The translations under genes were made by a program, and so were the position numbers. DNA of 64,000 nucleotides from Sphingomonas sp. 32-66-10 (lineage in GTDB: Bacteria; Pseudomonadota; Alphaproteobacteria; Sphingomonadales; Sphingomonadaceae): the NCBI GenBank assembly GCA_002280565.1, contig NCEF01000002.1:62001-126000 (forward strand), written 5' to 3'. Positions 17,294 to 26,440 of this stretch are shown here, piece after piece. Positions within the stretch are counted from its first letter, which is position 1; each line of letters opens with the position of its first letter. The notes under the pieces are model-generated. The model had not been told where the DNA came from. It saw only the letters and a program-made list of their open reading frames with translations, and did not search any database.

Positions 17294-18196
17294 TTACTTA
17301 TCCAGTTTGCTCTTGCGATAGAGCAGGGTGATCGCGACGCGGCGGTTGCGGGGGTCGGCGGGGTTGGCGGCGATCATCGGCTCACGGTCGGCGACACCCT
17401 CGATCCGCTCGAAGCGCGACTCCGGCACGCCCGCTGCGACCAGCCGGCGGCGGGTCTCCTCTGACCGCGCGCTCGACAGCATCCAGTTGTTCATATTGGT
17501 CGGGTCGCCATAGCGCAGGCTGTCGGTATGGCCGCGGATCATCAGCGGATTGTCCGAATCCGCGATCGACTGCGCGACCAGCTTCACCAGCTCCGCCGCA
17601 TCCGGCACGAAACTGGTCGTGCCAAGCGCGAACATCGAATAATCGGCGTCGTCCATCAGGTCGATCCGCATCCCCTCGCGCGTCGGCACGAACCGGACCT
17701 GTTTGCCAAGGCGGGTGAGGCCATTGGCCTTCATCTTGCGCTCGATCTCGCTCTTCATCTTGGCAAAGGCCTTGCGGTCGGCGGTGTCCATCGCCTCCTT
17801 GTTCTTGAGGCTGCCCTTCTGGCCCGTGCCGACGCGGTCTCCGCCGGTTGCGCCGGCGGGGATGGTCATCGACCGGGTGCCGGTCTGCTTGCCGTTGGTC
17901 GGGTAATTGTCCTTGCCCTGGATCGCGTCGCCGCCGAACAGGCCGTTGGAACCCGCGCTGTTCTGTTTGAACTCGATCAGTGTCGGGGCGAAATAATCGG
18001 CGAGCGCCTTGCGCTGCTTTTCATTGGTCGCGCCGAGCAGCCACATCAGCAGGAAGAATGCCATCATCGCCGTCACGAAATCGGCATAGGCGACCTTCCA
18101 CGCGCCGCCATGATGACCCCCGCCGCCCTCGACGTAGATCTTTTTGACGATGATCTTGGGCGGCTGTTTTGCCGCGTGGGGCGCCCTTGCGGTCAC
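17294..18196 (-). CDS. motB: Flagellar motor stator protein MotB (OmpA domain)
   Basis: A 300-residue peptidoglycan-anchored half of the ion-driven stator. The plug/transmembrane region VAYADFVTAMMAFFLLMWLLGA carries the ion-binding aspartate D39. The C-terminal OmpA domain includes IRGHTDSLRYGD and LSSARSEETRRRLVAAGV near 220-265, which contact peptidoglycan. It follows motA by three bases. This full-length pair is distinct from the shorter MotA/MotB-like pair at 28121-29346. Confidence 0.96.
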   Translation of the reverse strand: MTARAPHAAKQPPKIIVKKIYVEGGGGHHGGAWKVAYADFVTAMMAFFLLMWLLGATNEKQRKALADYFAPTLIEFKQNSAGSNGLFGGDAIQGKDNYPTNGKQTGTRSMTIPAGATGGDRVGTGQKGSLKNKEAMDTADRKAFAKMKSEIERKMKANGLTRLGKQVRFVPTREGMRIDLMDDADYSMFALGTTSFVPDAAELVKLVAQSIADSDNPLMIRGHTDSLRYGDPTNMNNWMLSSARSEETRRRLVAAGVPESRFERIEGVADREPMIAANPADPRNRRVAITLLYRKSKLDK

Positions 18197-18199
18197 GGG

Positions 18200-19063
18200 T
18201 TACCTGCCGCGCAAGCCGTCGAAGACTTCCGCGAAGCCCGGCTGATTGTGATGCGCAATGCCGCTGCGCGCGGCTTCGATCACCAGCGGCTGTGGATGGC
18301 CGTGGAGCGAGGCGATGATGATCTGCTTGACCGTGTGATAGATCGCGGCGTCGGCGTCGATGATCTGCTTCAGCCGCCCGGCGAGCGGGCCGACCAGACC
18401 ATAGGCCAGCAACACGCCCAGAAACGTGCCGACCAGCGCCGATCCGATCATCCCGCCCAGGATGTTCGGCGGCTTGTCGATCGATCCCATCGTCTTGACC
18501 ACGCCCAGCACCGCCGCGACGATCCCGAGCGCGGGCAGCGCGTCGGCAAGGTTCTGAAGCGCGTGCTGCGGTTCGGCGACCTCATGGTGGTGGGTCTTGA
18601 TCGCGTTATCCATCACCTCTTCAACCGCATGCACGTCGAGCGTGCCGGACGAGACGACGACGAGGCGCAGCGTGTCGGCGATCAGGCTGGTCAGCGCGGG
18701 ATCGGCGAGCAGGCGGGGATATTCGGCGAAGATCGCGGAGGATTTGGGATCCTCGACATGCGGTTCCAGCGCGATCGGGCCATCGATGCGCAACAGCTTC
18801 ATGAGCTTGCTGACCAGGAAGATCGCGTCGAGATAATCCTGCTTCTTGTATTTCGGGCCCTTGAGGACCTTCACGAAACCGCCGCCCAGCGCCTTGAGCT
18901 CGCGCCCCGAATTGCCGATGATCAGCGCGCCGACTGCCGCACCGCCGATGATCAGCATTTCGTGCGGAAGTGCGTGCAGCACAGGCTCGAGCGCGCCGCC
19001 GGTCAGCGCGAAGCCGCCGAACACCATCGCGATCAGGACGACGAAGCCGATTGCTGGAAACAT
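18200..19063 (-). CDS. motA: Flagellar motor stator protein MotA
   Basis: A 287-residue four-helix membrane protein. The N-terminus FPAIGFVVLIAMVFGGFAL, the cytoplasmic region, and the paired helices ALPALGIVAAVLGVVKTMGSI and MIGSALVGTFLGVLLAYGLVGPLA match MotA of the proton-driven group. It forms the ion channel with the downstream MotB. A FliA-type promoter lies 60 bases upstream, so motAB is probably a late-class operon. Confidence 0.96.
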   Translation of the reverse strand: MFPAIGFVVLIAMVFGGFALTGGALEPVLHALPHEMLIIGGAAVGALIIGNSGRELKALGGGFVKVLKGPKYKKQDYLDAIFLVSKLMKLLRIDGPIALEPHVEDPKSSAIFAEYPRLLADPALTSLIADTLRLVVVSSGTLDVHAVEEVMDNAIKTHHHEVAEPQHALQNLADALPALGIVAAVLGVVKTMGSIDKPPNILGGMIGSALVGTFLGVLLAYGLVGPLAGRLKQIIDADAAIYHTVKQIIIASLHGHPQPLVIEAARSGIAHHNQPGFAEVFDGLRGR

Positions 19064-19123
19064 GAGCGCGATCTTCCCCCGAAGTCACCGGAGCCGCCGG
19101 ACGGGCGGCCTATTCAATGATGT

Positions 19124-19150
19124 CTAACGACCGATTCACCCTGAACTTGA
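19124..19150 (-). promoter_or_regulatory. Probable FliA (sigma-28) promoter of motAB
   Basis: On the minus strand TCAAGTTC is followed after 11 nt by GTCGTTAG; the enteric consensus is TAAAGTTT-N11-GCCGATAA (6/8 and 5/8 matches). The predicted start leaves a leader of about 50 nt to motA. Confidence 0.5.
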
Positions 19151-19155
19151 GCGGT

Positions 19156-20064
19156 TCAGCGCAGATAATCGAACAACGACAGGCTGGTGAGCTTCGTGAA
19201 GCTCGCCTGCGTCGCTTGGAGAATGGTCAGCGTCTTTTGCAGCTGCGCGATCGAATCCGCCGTGTCGGCATCCTCGATTCCCGTGCGCGCCGCCTCACGC
19301 GTGATCTCGGCCTCGCCCAGCCGCTCGGCCTCAAGGTCGAGCCGAAAGGCGCGCGCGCCGACCGAGGCGCGAGTCGCGCCGAGCTGATCGAGGGCGGCGT
19401 CGAGGTCGCGCATCGCGGTCCCGACGCCGCCCTCCGCTCCGTCCGGTTCGAGCGCCGCGGCGAAGGCGGAAAGAATCTGGAACATGTCGGTGGTGCCACC
19501 GGACCCGGCGATACCGCCGAACGCGCGCGCGCCGCTGGTGGTGGCGGCGATCGATTCACCGTCGCCGATCGGAATCGCTGCCGGTTCGCCACCGCCGGTC
19601 CACATGACGCTGCCGTCATCCTGCACGGCGAAGGCTACATCGCCCGACGTTCCCCCGAACAAGGGCTGGCCGCGCGTGTCCGTGCTGTTGGCGACGCCGA
19701 TCAGGTCGTCGAGGATCGCCTCGATCTCGACCTTGATCGCCGCGCGTCCCTCGGCATTGACCGTATCGCTGTTCGCCTGCACCGCGAGCGCGCGGGCGCG
19801 CTGCAGCTGGGTTTCGACCTGGTCGAGCGCGGTATCGGTCGCGGCGAGCAGCGCCTGGGCCGACTTGATATTGGCGCCATAAGCGCTGTCGTCCGCCCCG
19901 GCGCGCTTGAGGCCCGATAGCTGCTGCCACCCCGACGCGCTGTCCGACGGGGCGAGGATCTTCTTGCCGGTCGCCACCTGAGTCTGCAGCCGGTCGGCCT
20001 GACTGCTCAGGCTTGCCATCAACAGCGAGGGCCGATCGAAGCTCTGGCTGGTCGTCACGCGCAT
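19156..20064 (-). CDS. flgL: Flagellar hook-filament junction protein FlgL (HAP3)
   Basis: A 302-residue flagellin-like protein joining hook and filament. MRVTTSQSFDRPSLLMASL and ATGKKILAPSDSASG are typical of the flagellin N-terminal coiled domain; the C-terminal helix DTADSIAQLQKTLTILQATQASFTKLTSLSLFDYL mirrors it. The ATG at 20064 aligns with FlgL N-termini and has GGTGA upstream; a GTG at 20073 overlapping the flgK stop is the alternative. Last gene of the flg run. Confidence 0.94.
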   Translation of the reverse strand: MRVTTSQSFDRPSLLMASLSSQADRLQTQVATGKKILAPSDSASGWQQLSGLKRAGADDSAYGANIKSAQALLAATDTALDQVETQLQRARALAVQANSDTVNAEGRAAIKVEIEAILDDLIGVANSTDTRGQPLFGGTSGDVAFAVQDDGSVMWTGGGEPAAIPIGDGESIAATTSGARAFGGIAGSGGTTDMFQILSAFAAALEPDGAEGGVGTAMRDLDAALDQLGATRASVGARAFRLDLEAERLGEAEITREAARTGIEDADTADSIAQLQKTLTILQATQASFTKLTSLSLFDYLR

Positions 20065-20069
20065 GGGGA

Positions 20070-21401
20070 TCACCGGATGTCGAAGAGGGTCTGGAGCGTC
20101 TCGCGGGCGACCTGGATCACCCGGCTCGACGCCTGATAGGCTTGCTGGAAGCGGATCAGATCGACCGCTTCCTCGTCCACGTTGACGCTGGTCACGGAGT
20201 CGCGTGCGGCGACGGCGTTGCCGCGGATCGTCGACTGGACGTCGGCGATCGCGCGGCGACCGGCCAGCGCGCTGGCATTGCCGGTGGTCAGCGTGGTCAC
20301 CTGGCCTTCAAAGCCTTCGTCGCGGCGTAGGTTCGACAGCGCGGCCAGATTGGCATTGTCGCGCTCGCCCCCGCCCGGTGCCGCCGCAGCAATGCCGCGC
20401 GGATCGGTCAGGACGAGGCGGAAATCGCGCGCGCTGGTCGCGGCGAACATCGCTCCACCATTGACGCCATTGAGATCCTCACCGCCTGCCTGAACCGCGT
20501 TCACACCCTCGGCAAAATCGGTGGCGAGCGTGTCGAGCGCAGCCTTGGCATCGCCAAGGCGGGCCGCACCCTCGGCGACCCCCGCCAGTGCGCCGCCGCC
20601 GGGTGCCAGCGCCTGCGAACCCTCGATGCCATAGACGGCGAAGGAAACGGCGCCTTCGCTGCGCGCATAGGTGGCGATGGCCGCCTGGTCGGCCTGCACC
20701 ATCAACGGCCCGCCGCCACCGGCGCGTACCGTGGCGCGGCCGGCCGCGTCGAAGCTGGCGGAGACATCGGTCAGCGCCGCCATCGAATCGAGCATCCGGT
20801 CGCGCTCGTCGAGCAACGCGGCCTGGGCGCTGCTCCCCTGCGCGGTGCGGCCGAGCGACGCATTCACCTTGGCCAGGCCCGCGCTGAGCGCATTGAGATC
20901 GGCGACTGCCGCCTCGGCGGTGCCGTCGAGATCGGCGGTCGCGCCGTCGATCGCGGATGCGGTCGCGGTAAAGCTGTGCGCCAGCGTCGCTGCGGCCTGA
21001 AGGAAGGTCGCGCGCGGCGCGCTGGCCGATGGATCGGCGGCGAGTGCGGTCGCTGCGTTGAAAAACGCCGTCATCCGCTCGTCGAGCTTGTTGCCGGTCA
21101 GCGCGCTCTCGATCCGGTCGAGCCAGACGATGCCCGCCTCGCTGCGCGCCAGGTCGGACCCGGCGGCGCGCACCTCGGCGTTGCGCAGGTCGCTGCCGGT
21201 GCGGGTCACGCCGCTGACCGTCACGCCAAGGCCGTTGAGCGTGCGGCCCGATGCATCGCCCGGTGCCGCCACCTCGCGCGTCGATGCGACGCGGCGCGAA
21301 TAACCGGCGGTCCCGGCGTTCGCGATATTCTCCGACGTCGTGGTCAGCGCGGTCTGGTAGGCGCGCACCCCGCTCGCGCCGATCGAGAGCATGTCGGTCA
21401 T
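20070..21401 (-). CDS. flgK: Flagellar hook-associated protein FlgK (HAP1)
   Basis: A 443-residue hook-filament junction protein, short for FlgK (about 550 in enterics), so the central variable domain is reduced. The N-terminus MLSIGASGVRAYQTALTTTSENIANAGTAGYSRR is the rod/hook-family motif; the C-terminus VDEEAVDLIRFQQAYQASSRVIQVARETLQTLFDIR is characteristic of FlgK. It starts with an ATGA overlap with flgJ and ends overlapping the flgL region. Confidence 0.95.
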   Translation of the reverse strand: MTDMLSIGASGVRAYQTALTTTSENIANAGTAGYSRRVASTREVAAPGDASGRTLNGLGVTVSGVTRTGSDLRNAEVRAAGSDLARSEAGIVWLDRIESALTGNKLDERMTAFFNAATALAADPSASAPRATFLQAAATLAHSFTATASAIDGATADLDGTAEAAVADLNALSAGLAKVNASLGRTAQGSSAQAALLDERDRMLDSMAALTDVSASFDAAGRATVRAGGGGPLMVQADQAAIATYARSEGAVSFAVYGIEGSQALAPGGGALAGVAEGAARLGDAKAALDTLATDFAEGVNAVQAGGEDLNGVNGGAMFAATSARDFRLVLTDPRGIAAAAPGGGERDNANLAALSNLRRDEGFEGQVTTLTTGNASALAGRRAIADVQSTIRGNAVAARDSVTSVNVDEEAVDLIRFQQAYQASSRVIQVARETLQTLFDIR

Positions 21402-21757
21402 GGCGTGCTGCCCCTGTCGATTCCGGCCTTGTCTCTGTCAGCGACCGGGGTCCCGGTAACGCTGCCCGCTTTCGCCAGGAATTCGGTCATCGCCTTGCCG
21501 ATCCCCATGGGCGTGTGCGCGGCCATATTCTCGGCGAGCTTCTGGTCCTGCATGTCGCGGAACTGGTCGAGCGCCTGGCTTTCGAACAGGCTGTCGGCCA
21601 GCTTCGCCTTGCGCATCGCGCCCAGCATCATCTTGGTGAAGATCGCCTCGAACTTCTCGCCCGCCTGGTCGAGATTGTCGCGCGTTCCTAGACGTGCGGT
21701 GTCCGTCGAGACACTGCCCGTGAGCTTCAGCGATGCAGGGGCGACCGGCTGGGTCAC
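21398..21757 (-). CDS. flgJ: Rod-binding protein FlgJ, muramidase domain absent
   Basis: A 119-residue protein corresponding only to the FlgJ N-terminal rod-binding domain: KFEAIFTKMMLGAMRKAKLADSLFESQALDQFRDM. The C-terminal glucosaminidase of enteric FlgJ is missing, as in many alphaproteobacteria, where a separate transglycosylase opens the wall for the rod. The transglycosylase at 30646 is the obvious candidate. It overlaps flgI by 4 bases. Confidence 0.92.
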   Translation of the reverse strand: MTQPVAPASLKLTGSVSTDTARLGTRDNLDQAGEKFEAIFTKMMLGAMRKAKLADSLFESQALDQFRDMQDQKLAENMAAHTPMGIGKAMTEFLAKAGSVTGTPVADRDKAGIDRGSTP

Positions 21758-22848
21758 AGGACGATCAGCTCCGCCTTCAGCGCGCCGGCCTGCTTCAGTG
21801 CCTCGAGGATCGCGACCAGATCGGCCGGCGACGCGCCGATCGCATTCACCGCCTTGACCACATCGGCCAGCTTGGGACCCGGGTCCATCAGGAACATCGG
21901 TCGCTTCTCCTCCTCGACGCCGACGCCGCTCTGCTGCTCGACCCGGGTCTCGCCCTGGCTGAACGGCAGCGGCTGTACGACGCGCTGGGATTCATCAATA
22001 CGAACGGTAAGTTTACCATGGGTTACCGCGGCGGGGCTGACCCGCACGGCCGAATTGATGACCACGGTGCCGGTGCGTGCGTTAACGATCACCTTGGCCG
22101 CGGCCTCGGCGGATTCGACGTTGAGATTCTCGATCTCGCTCATGATCTGCGCGCGGACATCGGCGCCCTGCGGCGCGGTGACGGCGACCGACACGGCGTC
22201 GATCGCGCGCGCCGTGCCAAAACCATAACGCCCGTTGATTGCATCCGCGACGCGCTGTGCCGTGGTGAAATCGGCTCGCGCGAGGTTGTAGGTCAGCGTC
22301 GGCGCGGTGGCGAAGCCGGTCTCGACCGCGCGCTCGACCGTCGCGCCCTCCGGGATGCGGCCCGACGAGGGGATGTTGACGACGATCTTCGACCCATCCG
22401 CGCCTTCTGCGCCCAGCCCGCCGACGGCGAGATTGCCCTGCGCCATCGCATAAATCTGTCCGTCCGCACCCAGCATCGGGGTCAGCACCAGCGTCCCGCC
22501 GCGCAAGGACTTGGCCTTGCCCATCGACGAAACGGTGATGTCGAGCTTCTGCCCCGGCTTGGCAAAGGCGGGCAGTTCGGCGGTGACCAGCACCACGGCG
22601 GCATTCTTGAGCGCCGGATTGACGCCGGGCGGAAGCGAGAGGCCAAAGCGGGCGGTGACGCCCTTCATCGACTGGACGGTATATTCCAGATTGTCGTCGC
22701 CCGTGCCCGGCAAACCGACGACGATGCCGTATCCGGTCAGCTGGTTGGTGCGGATACCCTGAAAATTGCCAAGATCCTTGATCCGCTCCGCCGCGACGGG
22801 CTGGGCGAGGATCAGGGTGGCGAGCAGGGCGATGAGGAAGCGGATCAT
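21754..22848 (-). CDS. flgI: Flagellar P-ring protein FlgI
   Basis: A 364-residue protein with a Sec signal (FLIALLATLILAQPVAA). It assembles the periplasmic P-ring around the rod in the peptidoglycan layer with the help of FlgA. Diagnostic segments: LGNFQGIRTNQLTGYGIVVGL, GTGDDNLEYTVQSMKG, ALKNAAVVLVTAELPAFAKPG, and the conserved end LVAILEALKQAGALKAELIVL. Length is normal for the family. Confidence 0.97.
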   Translation of the reverse strand: MIRFLIALLATLILAQPVAAERIKDLGNFQGIRTNQLTGYGIVVGLPGTGDDNLEYTVQSMKGVTARFGLSLPPGVNPALKNAAVVLVTAELPAFAKPGQKLDITVSSMGKAKSLRGGTLVLTPMLGADGQIYAMAQGNLAVGGLGAEGADGSKIVVNIPSSGRIPEGATVERAVETGFATAPTLTYNLARADFTTAQRVADAINGRYGFGTARAIDAVSVAVTAPQGADVRAQIMSEIENLNVESAEAAAKVIVNARTGTVVINSAVRVSPAAVTHGKLTVRIDESQRVVQPLPFSQGETRVEQQSGVGVEEEKRPMFLMDPGPKLADVVKAVNAIGASPADLVAILEALKQAGALKAELIVL

Positions 22849-22859
22849 GGTCTAATTCC

Positions 22860-23540
22860 TCAGAACGGGCTGATCGACTGGAAGAAGCGGCTGAGCCACC
22901 CCTGCCGGGCGGCGCGGGCGACATCGCCCTTGCCGGTATAGGCGATGCGGGCATCGGCGACGCGGGTCGACGCGATGCGGTTGTTCGCATCGATGTCGGT
23001 CGGGCGGATGATGCCCTTGATCTGCACGAACTCGTCGCCGCGGTTGAGCGTCACGCGCTTTTGCCCCTGCACCAGCATCGTGCCGTTGGGCAGCACGGCG
23101 GCGACGGTGACGCTGATCTCACCCGATAGCGCGTTGGACTGGTCGGCGGCCCCGGTGCCCTTGAACCCGCGCTTGCCGCTGATGCTGGCATCGCTCTGGC
23201 TGAACAGGCTGAGCGCACCGGTGGTCGGCGGCGTCAGCGAAAAGCCGCCGCCGCTGTCGAGGTCGGTGCTGGCCGATTTGGACGCGCTGGTGCGCTCGAC
23301 CAGCACGATCGTCACCGGATCGCCGACCCGGCGCGCGCGCGTGCCTTCGTGCAGCGCGGCATAGCCTTCGCTCACCTGAAAGATCGACCCATTGGCCGCG
23401 GGCGGTGCGGGCGTCGGCGTCGGCAGGGTGACGGTGAAATCCTCCGCCGGCTTCTTCTTGCCGAACAGCTTTGCCTCGACCGGTTGCGCGACGAACGCGC
23501 AGGCGGTGAGAGCGGCGAGGGCGGACAAAGTGCGCATCAT
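22860..23540 (-). CDS. flgH: Flagellar L-ring protein FlgH
   Basis: About 226 residues, forming the outer-membrane L-ring. The signal MMRTLSALAALTACAFVAQPVEA contains LTAC, so lipidation at that Cys is possible, as for most FlgH. Core motifs: GDPVTIVLVERTSASKSA, SGEISVTVAAVLPNGTMLVQGQKRV, IKGIIRPTDIDANNRIASTRVADARIAYTG. The start at 23540 (MMRT) is favoured by GAGGG four to seven bases upstream; an ATG at 23555 within the end of flgG is less likely. Confidence 0.95.
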   Translation of the reverse strand: MMRTLSALAALTACAFVAQPVEAKLFGKKKPAEDFTVTLPTPTPAPPAANGSIFQVSEGYAALHEGTRARRVGDPVTIVLVERTSASKSASTDLDSGGGFSLTPPTTGALSLFSQSDASISGKRGFKGTGAADQSNALSGEISVTVAAVLPNGTMLVQGQKRVTLNRGDEFVQIKGIIRPTDIDANNRIASTRVADARIAYTGKGDVARAARQGWLSRFFQSISPF

Positions 23541-23547
23541 ATGGCCC

Positions 23548-24336
23548 TCAGACATTCTGGTTGATGTACTGGAGCATCTCGTCGCTCGCCGAGATCATCT
23601 TGGAATTGACCTCGTACGCACGCTGGGTCTCGATCATGTCGACCAGTTCCTCGACGACATTGACGTTCGATCCTTCGAGCATGCCCTGACGGATGTTGCC
23701 GCGCCCATCCTGCCCGGCGATGCCCAAGTTGACTGCGCCACTCGCAGCGGTTTCGACGAGGTAATTGTCGCCGATCGCCTGCAGCCCCGCGCTGTTGGGG
23801 AAGGCCGCGATCTGGATCTGGCCGATCTGGCTCGCCTCGGTCTGGCCCGAAATGGTCGCGCTGACCGTGCCGTCGCTGCCGACGGTGATCGAGGTTGCGC
23901 CATCGGGAACCGTGATGCCGGGCATCACCTGATAGCCCTCGCTGGTGACCAGCATGCCTTCGGGCGAGCGTGCGAAATTGCCGGCGCGGGTATAGCCGAG
24001 CTGGCCGCCGGGCATCTGCACCTGGAAATAGCCATTGCCGTCGAGCGCCATGTCGAGCGCGTTGCCGGTGGTCTGCATCGCACCCTGGGTGTCGATCCGG
24101 GCCGTCCCCTGGATGCGCACGCCGGTGCCGAGATTGGTGCCGGTGGCATAGCGCGTTTCGGCGGTGCTCGCGGCACCCGGCGCGGTCACGACCTGATAGG
24201 CCAGGGCCTCGAAACTCGCCCGATCGCGCTTGTACCCGGTGGTGTTCACGTTTGCGAGGTTGTTCGAGATCACCCGCATGCGCATGTCCTGAGCGTCAAG
24301 CCCGGTGCGCGCGATGTGCATTGCTGCTGAACCCAT
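23548..24336 (-). CDS. flgG: Flagellar distal rod protein FlgG
   Basis: A 262-residue rod protein, the canonical FlgG length. The N-terminus (AMHIARTGLDAQDMRMRVISNNLANVNTTGYKRDRASFE) and C-terminus (GSNVNVVEELVDMIETQRAYEVNSKMISASDEMLQYINQ) are the hallmark of axial rod/hook proteins. FlgG polymerises into the distal rod that crosses the P and L rings. Operon position between flgF and flgH is standard. Confidence 0.97.
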   Translation of the reverse strand: MGSAAMHIARTGLDAQDMRMRVISNNLANVNTTGYKRDRASFEALAYQVVTAPGAASTAETRYATGTNLGTGVRIQGTARIDTQGAMQTTGNALDMALDGNGYFQVQMPGGQLGYTRAGNFARSPEGMLVTSEGYQVMPGITVPDGATSITVGSDGTVSATISGQTEASQIGQIQIAAFPNSAGLQAIGDNYLVETAASGAVNLGIAGQDGRGNIRQGMLEGSNVNVVEELVDMIETQRAYEVNSKMISASDEMLQYINQNV

Positions 24337-24359
24337 GGTCCCGTTCCTTCTCTAAATTC

Positions 24360-25103
24360 TTAGCTGACGCGCATGAGCGAGGCAGAACTCTCGTCCATGG
24401 CCTTGGCGTCGCGGAGCAGATTGGCCTGCACCTCGTAGCTGCGCTGGTTTTCGATCATGTCGACCAGCGCTTGCGTGAGGTTGACGTTCGATCCTTCAAG
24501 CGCGCCGGACATCACCGTCGCGTCCAGATCCTGTGGCAGCGCGCCGCCGCCGCGGACATGGAGCAGATTGTCCAGTCCCTTGACGGTGGTGCTTCCGGCA
24601 TCGCTGACCAGCTTGATCTGGTCGATCACCTGCGGCGGCTGTGTCGGATCGGCGCCCGGAGGCACGATCGACAGCGAGCCATCGGCAGCGATCATGATCT
24701 TGTCGTGTGGCGGCACGGTGATGGGGCCCCCCGACCCCATCACCGGGAAACCGTCGCCGGTTTCCAAGACGCCACTCGGCGCAACGCGCAAATCGCCGCG
24801 CCGTGTGTAAGCTTCGCTGCCATCGGCGGCCTGCACCGCGAGCCAGGCTTCGCCGGTGATCGCGATGTCCAGCCCGCGCCCGGTCTGGGTGATCGCGCCC
24901 GCGCGCCGGTCCATATCGACCACCGTTTCGACGCTGGGTTGGCGGCTGTCATGGCCGTCGCCCTGCACCAACAGGCGCTCGAAATTGACCCGGTCGGCGC
25001 GGTAGCCGATGGTCGAGGCGTTCGCGATATTGTTCGCGATCGTCGCCTGCGCCTGCATCTGGCCCTTAAGGCCAGACAGGGCGGTGTAGACGAGTCTATC
25101 CAT
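24360..25103 (-). CDS. flgF: Flagellar proximal rod protein FlgF
   Basis: A 247-residue axial protein starting MDRLVYTALSGLKGQMQAQATIANNIANASTIGYRADR and ending with GSNVNLTQALVDMIENQRSYEVQANLLRDAKAMDE, typical of FlgF. AGGAGG stands just upstream of the start. It forms part of the proximal rod with FlgB and FlgC. Confidence 0.96.
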   Translation of the reverse strand: MDRLVYTALSGLKGQMQAQATIANNIANASTIGYRADRVNFERLLVQGDGHDSRQPSVETVVDMDRRAGAITQTGRGLDIAITGEAWLAVQAADGSEAYTRRGDLRVAPSGVLETGDGFPVMGSGGPITVPPHDKIMIAADGSLSIVPPGADPTQPPQVIDQIKLVSDAGSTTVKGLDNLLHVRGGGALPQDLDATVMSGALEGSNVNLTQALVDMIENQRSYEVQANLLRDAKAMDESSASLMRVS

Positions 25104-25129
25104 CGCGAATGCCTCCTAAATCGCTGAAA

Positions 25130-26419
25130 TCAGCTGCGGATGTTGAAAATGGTCTGCGAGATCTGGCTCGCGGTATCGAGCGCCTTGGCATTTGCCTGGA
25201 AGTTGCGCTGTGCCGCGATCAGGCCGACCAGTTCCTCGGTAATGTCGACGTTCGACCGCTCGATCGCGCCCGACATCAGGCCGCCAAAGCCGTTGACGCC
25301 CGGCTCGCCCAGCCGTGGCTCGCCCGACAGGCCGGTGGCGGCCCAGGTCGAATTGCCAAGCTGGCGCAGGCCCGAAGGGTTGGAGAAGTTGGCGAGCGCC
25401 ACCTTGCCCAGCGCCAGGCTGTCGCCGTTGGAGAAGCTGGCGCGGACGATGCCGTCCTCACCCACCGTCACGCCGTCGAGCTGACCGACTGCCTTGCCGT
25501 CCTGGCTGCGGCTATTGACGCTGAACGGTGCGCCGAGTTGCGTGGTCGCGCCGCCGAAGTCGAGCGCGATGCTCTGCTCGGTCGTGCTCGATCCGACGGT
25601 GAACGGCGCGAACTGGGTCGGCGCGCTCGGGCTGGTGAGCGCACCGTTGGCGTCGAAACTCAGCGTCACCGGCTGCGGATTGGCCGCATCGGTGCCCAGC
25701 TGCTTGTCGCCGACAAAGGTATAGACCGACCAGGTCGACGGCGCTTCGGTCGTCTCGCGCACGAAATAGCTGGTCATCGTCAGCGGATTGCCGCTGGCGT
25801 CGTAGATCGTGGTCTGGGTCGAGTTGTTATAGGTGCCCGGATCGAAGCGATCGAACGCATAGGGCGTATCCTCGCTGAACCGTGACGCTTCCGACGGGAC
25901 CGACGAATAGGCCGACAGGTTGAGCGACAGCGCGACATTCTCGGTCGCTTCGGGCACACCGCTGGTCTGCGGCAGGCGCAGGTTCACGGTCGAACCCAGG
26001 CCGGTGGCGACCACCGCGCCCGATCCGTCGACCGGATAGACCTGAAGATAGCCGCCCTGCGAATCGGTGACATAGCGGTTGCTGTCGACCAGGAAGCTGC
26101 CGTTGCGGGTGAAATTGACGCCCGCCGCATCCAGGCTCGGCTTGACCGCGAAGAAGCCGTCGCCGGCGACCGCGATGTCGAGGCTGGAGGCCGATTGCTG
26201 CATCCCGCCCTGGCCGAATTGCTGGCGGATCGCCTTTACCACCGTGCCCGACCCGATCATCTGGTTGGGGTTGAGCGACACGCTCGACGCGATCACGTCG
26301 GCGAATTCGGTGCGGCTCTTCTTGAACCCGTTGGTCGAGACGTTCGACAGGTTGTGGCTGATGGTCGACATATCGGTCTGCGCCGCCTGAAGACCCGAGA
26401 GCGAGGTGTAGAAGGACAT
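25130..26419 (-). CDS. flgE: Flagellar hook protein FlgE
   Basis: A 429-residue hook subunit. N-terminus MSFYTSLSGLQAAQTDMSTISHNLSNVSTNGFKKSRTEF; a central variable region with GTYNNSTQTTIYDASGNPLTMTSYFVR (FlgE D2 signature); C-terminus RSNVDITEELVGLIAAQRNFQANAKALDTASQISQTIFNIR. The hook is a flexible universal joint; its length is controlled by FliK, encoded at 44679. Confidence 0.97.
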   Translation of the reverse strand: MSFYTSLSGLQAAQTDMSTISHNLSNVSTNGFKKSRTEFADVIASSVSLNPNQMIGSGTVVKAIRQQFGQGGMQQSASSLDIAVAGDGFFAVKPSLDAAGVNFTRNGSFLVDSNRYVTDSQGGYLQVYPVDGSGAVVATGLGSTVNLRLPQTSGVPEATENVALSLNLSAYSSVPSEASRFSEDTPYAFDRFDPGTYNNSTQTTIYDASGNPLTMTSYFVRETTEAPSTWSVYTFVGDKQLGTDAANPQPVTLSFDANGALTSPSAPTQFAPFTVGSSTTEQSIALDFGGATTQLGAPFSVNSRSQDGKAVGQLDGVTVGEDGIVRASFSNGDSLALGKVALANFSNPSGLRQLGNSTWAATGLSGEPRLGEPGVNGFGGLMSGAIERSNVDITEELVGLIAAQRNFQANAKALDTASQISQTIFNIRS

Positions 26420-26440
26420 CGATTAGGCTCCTGTGTGGAC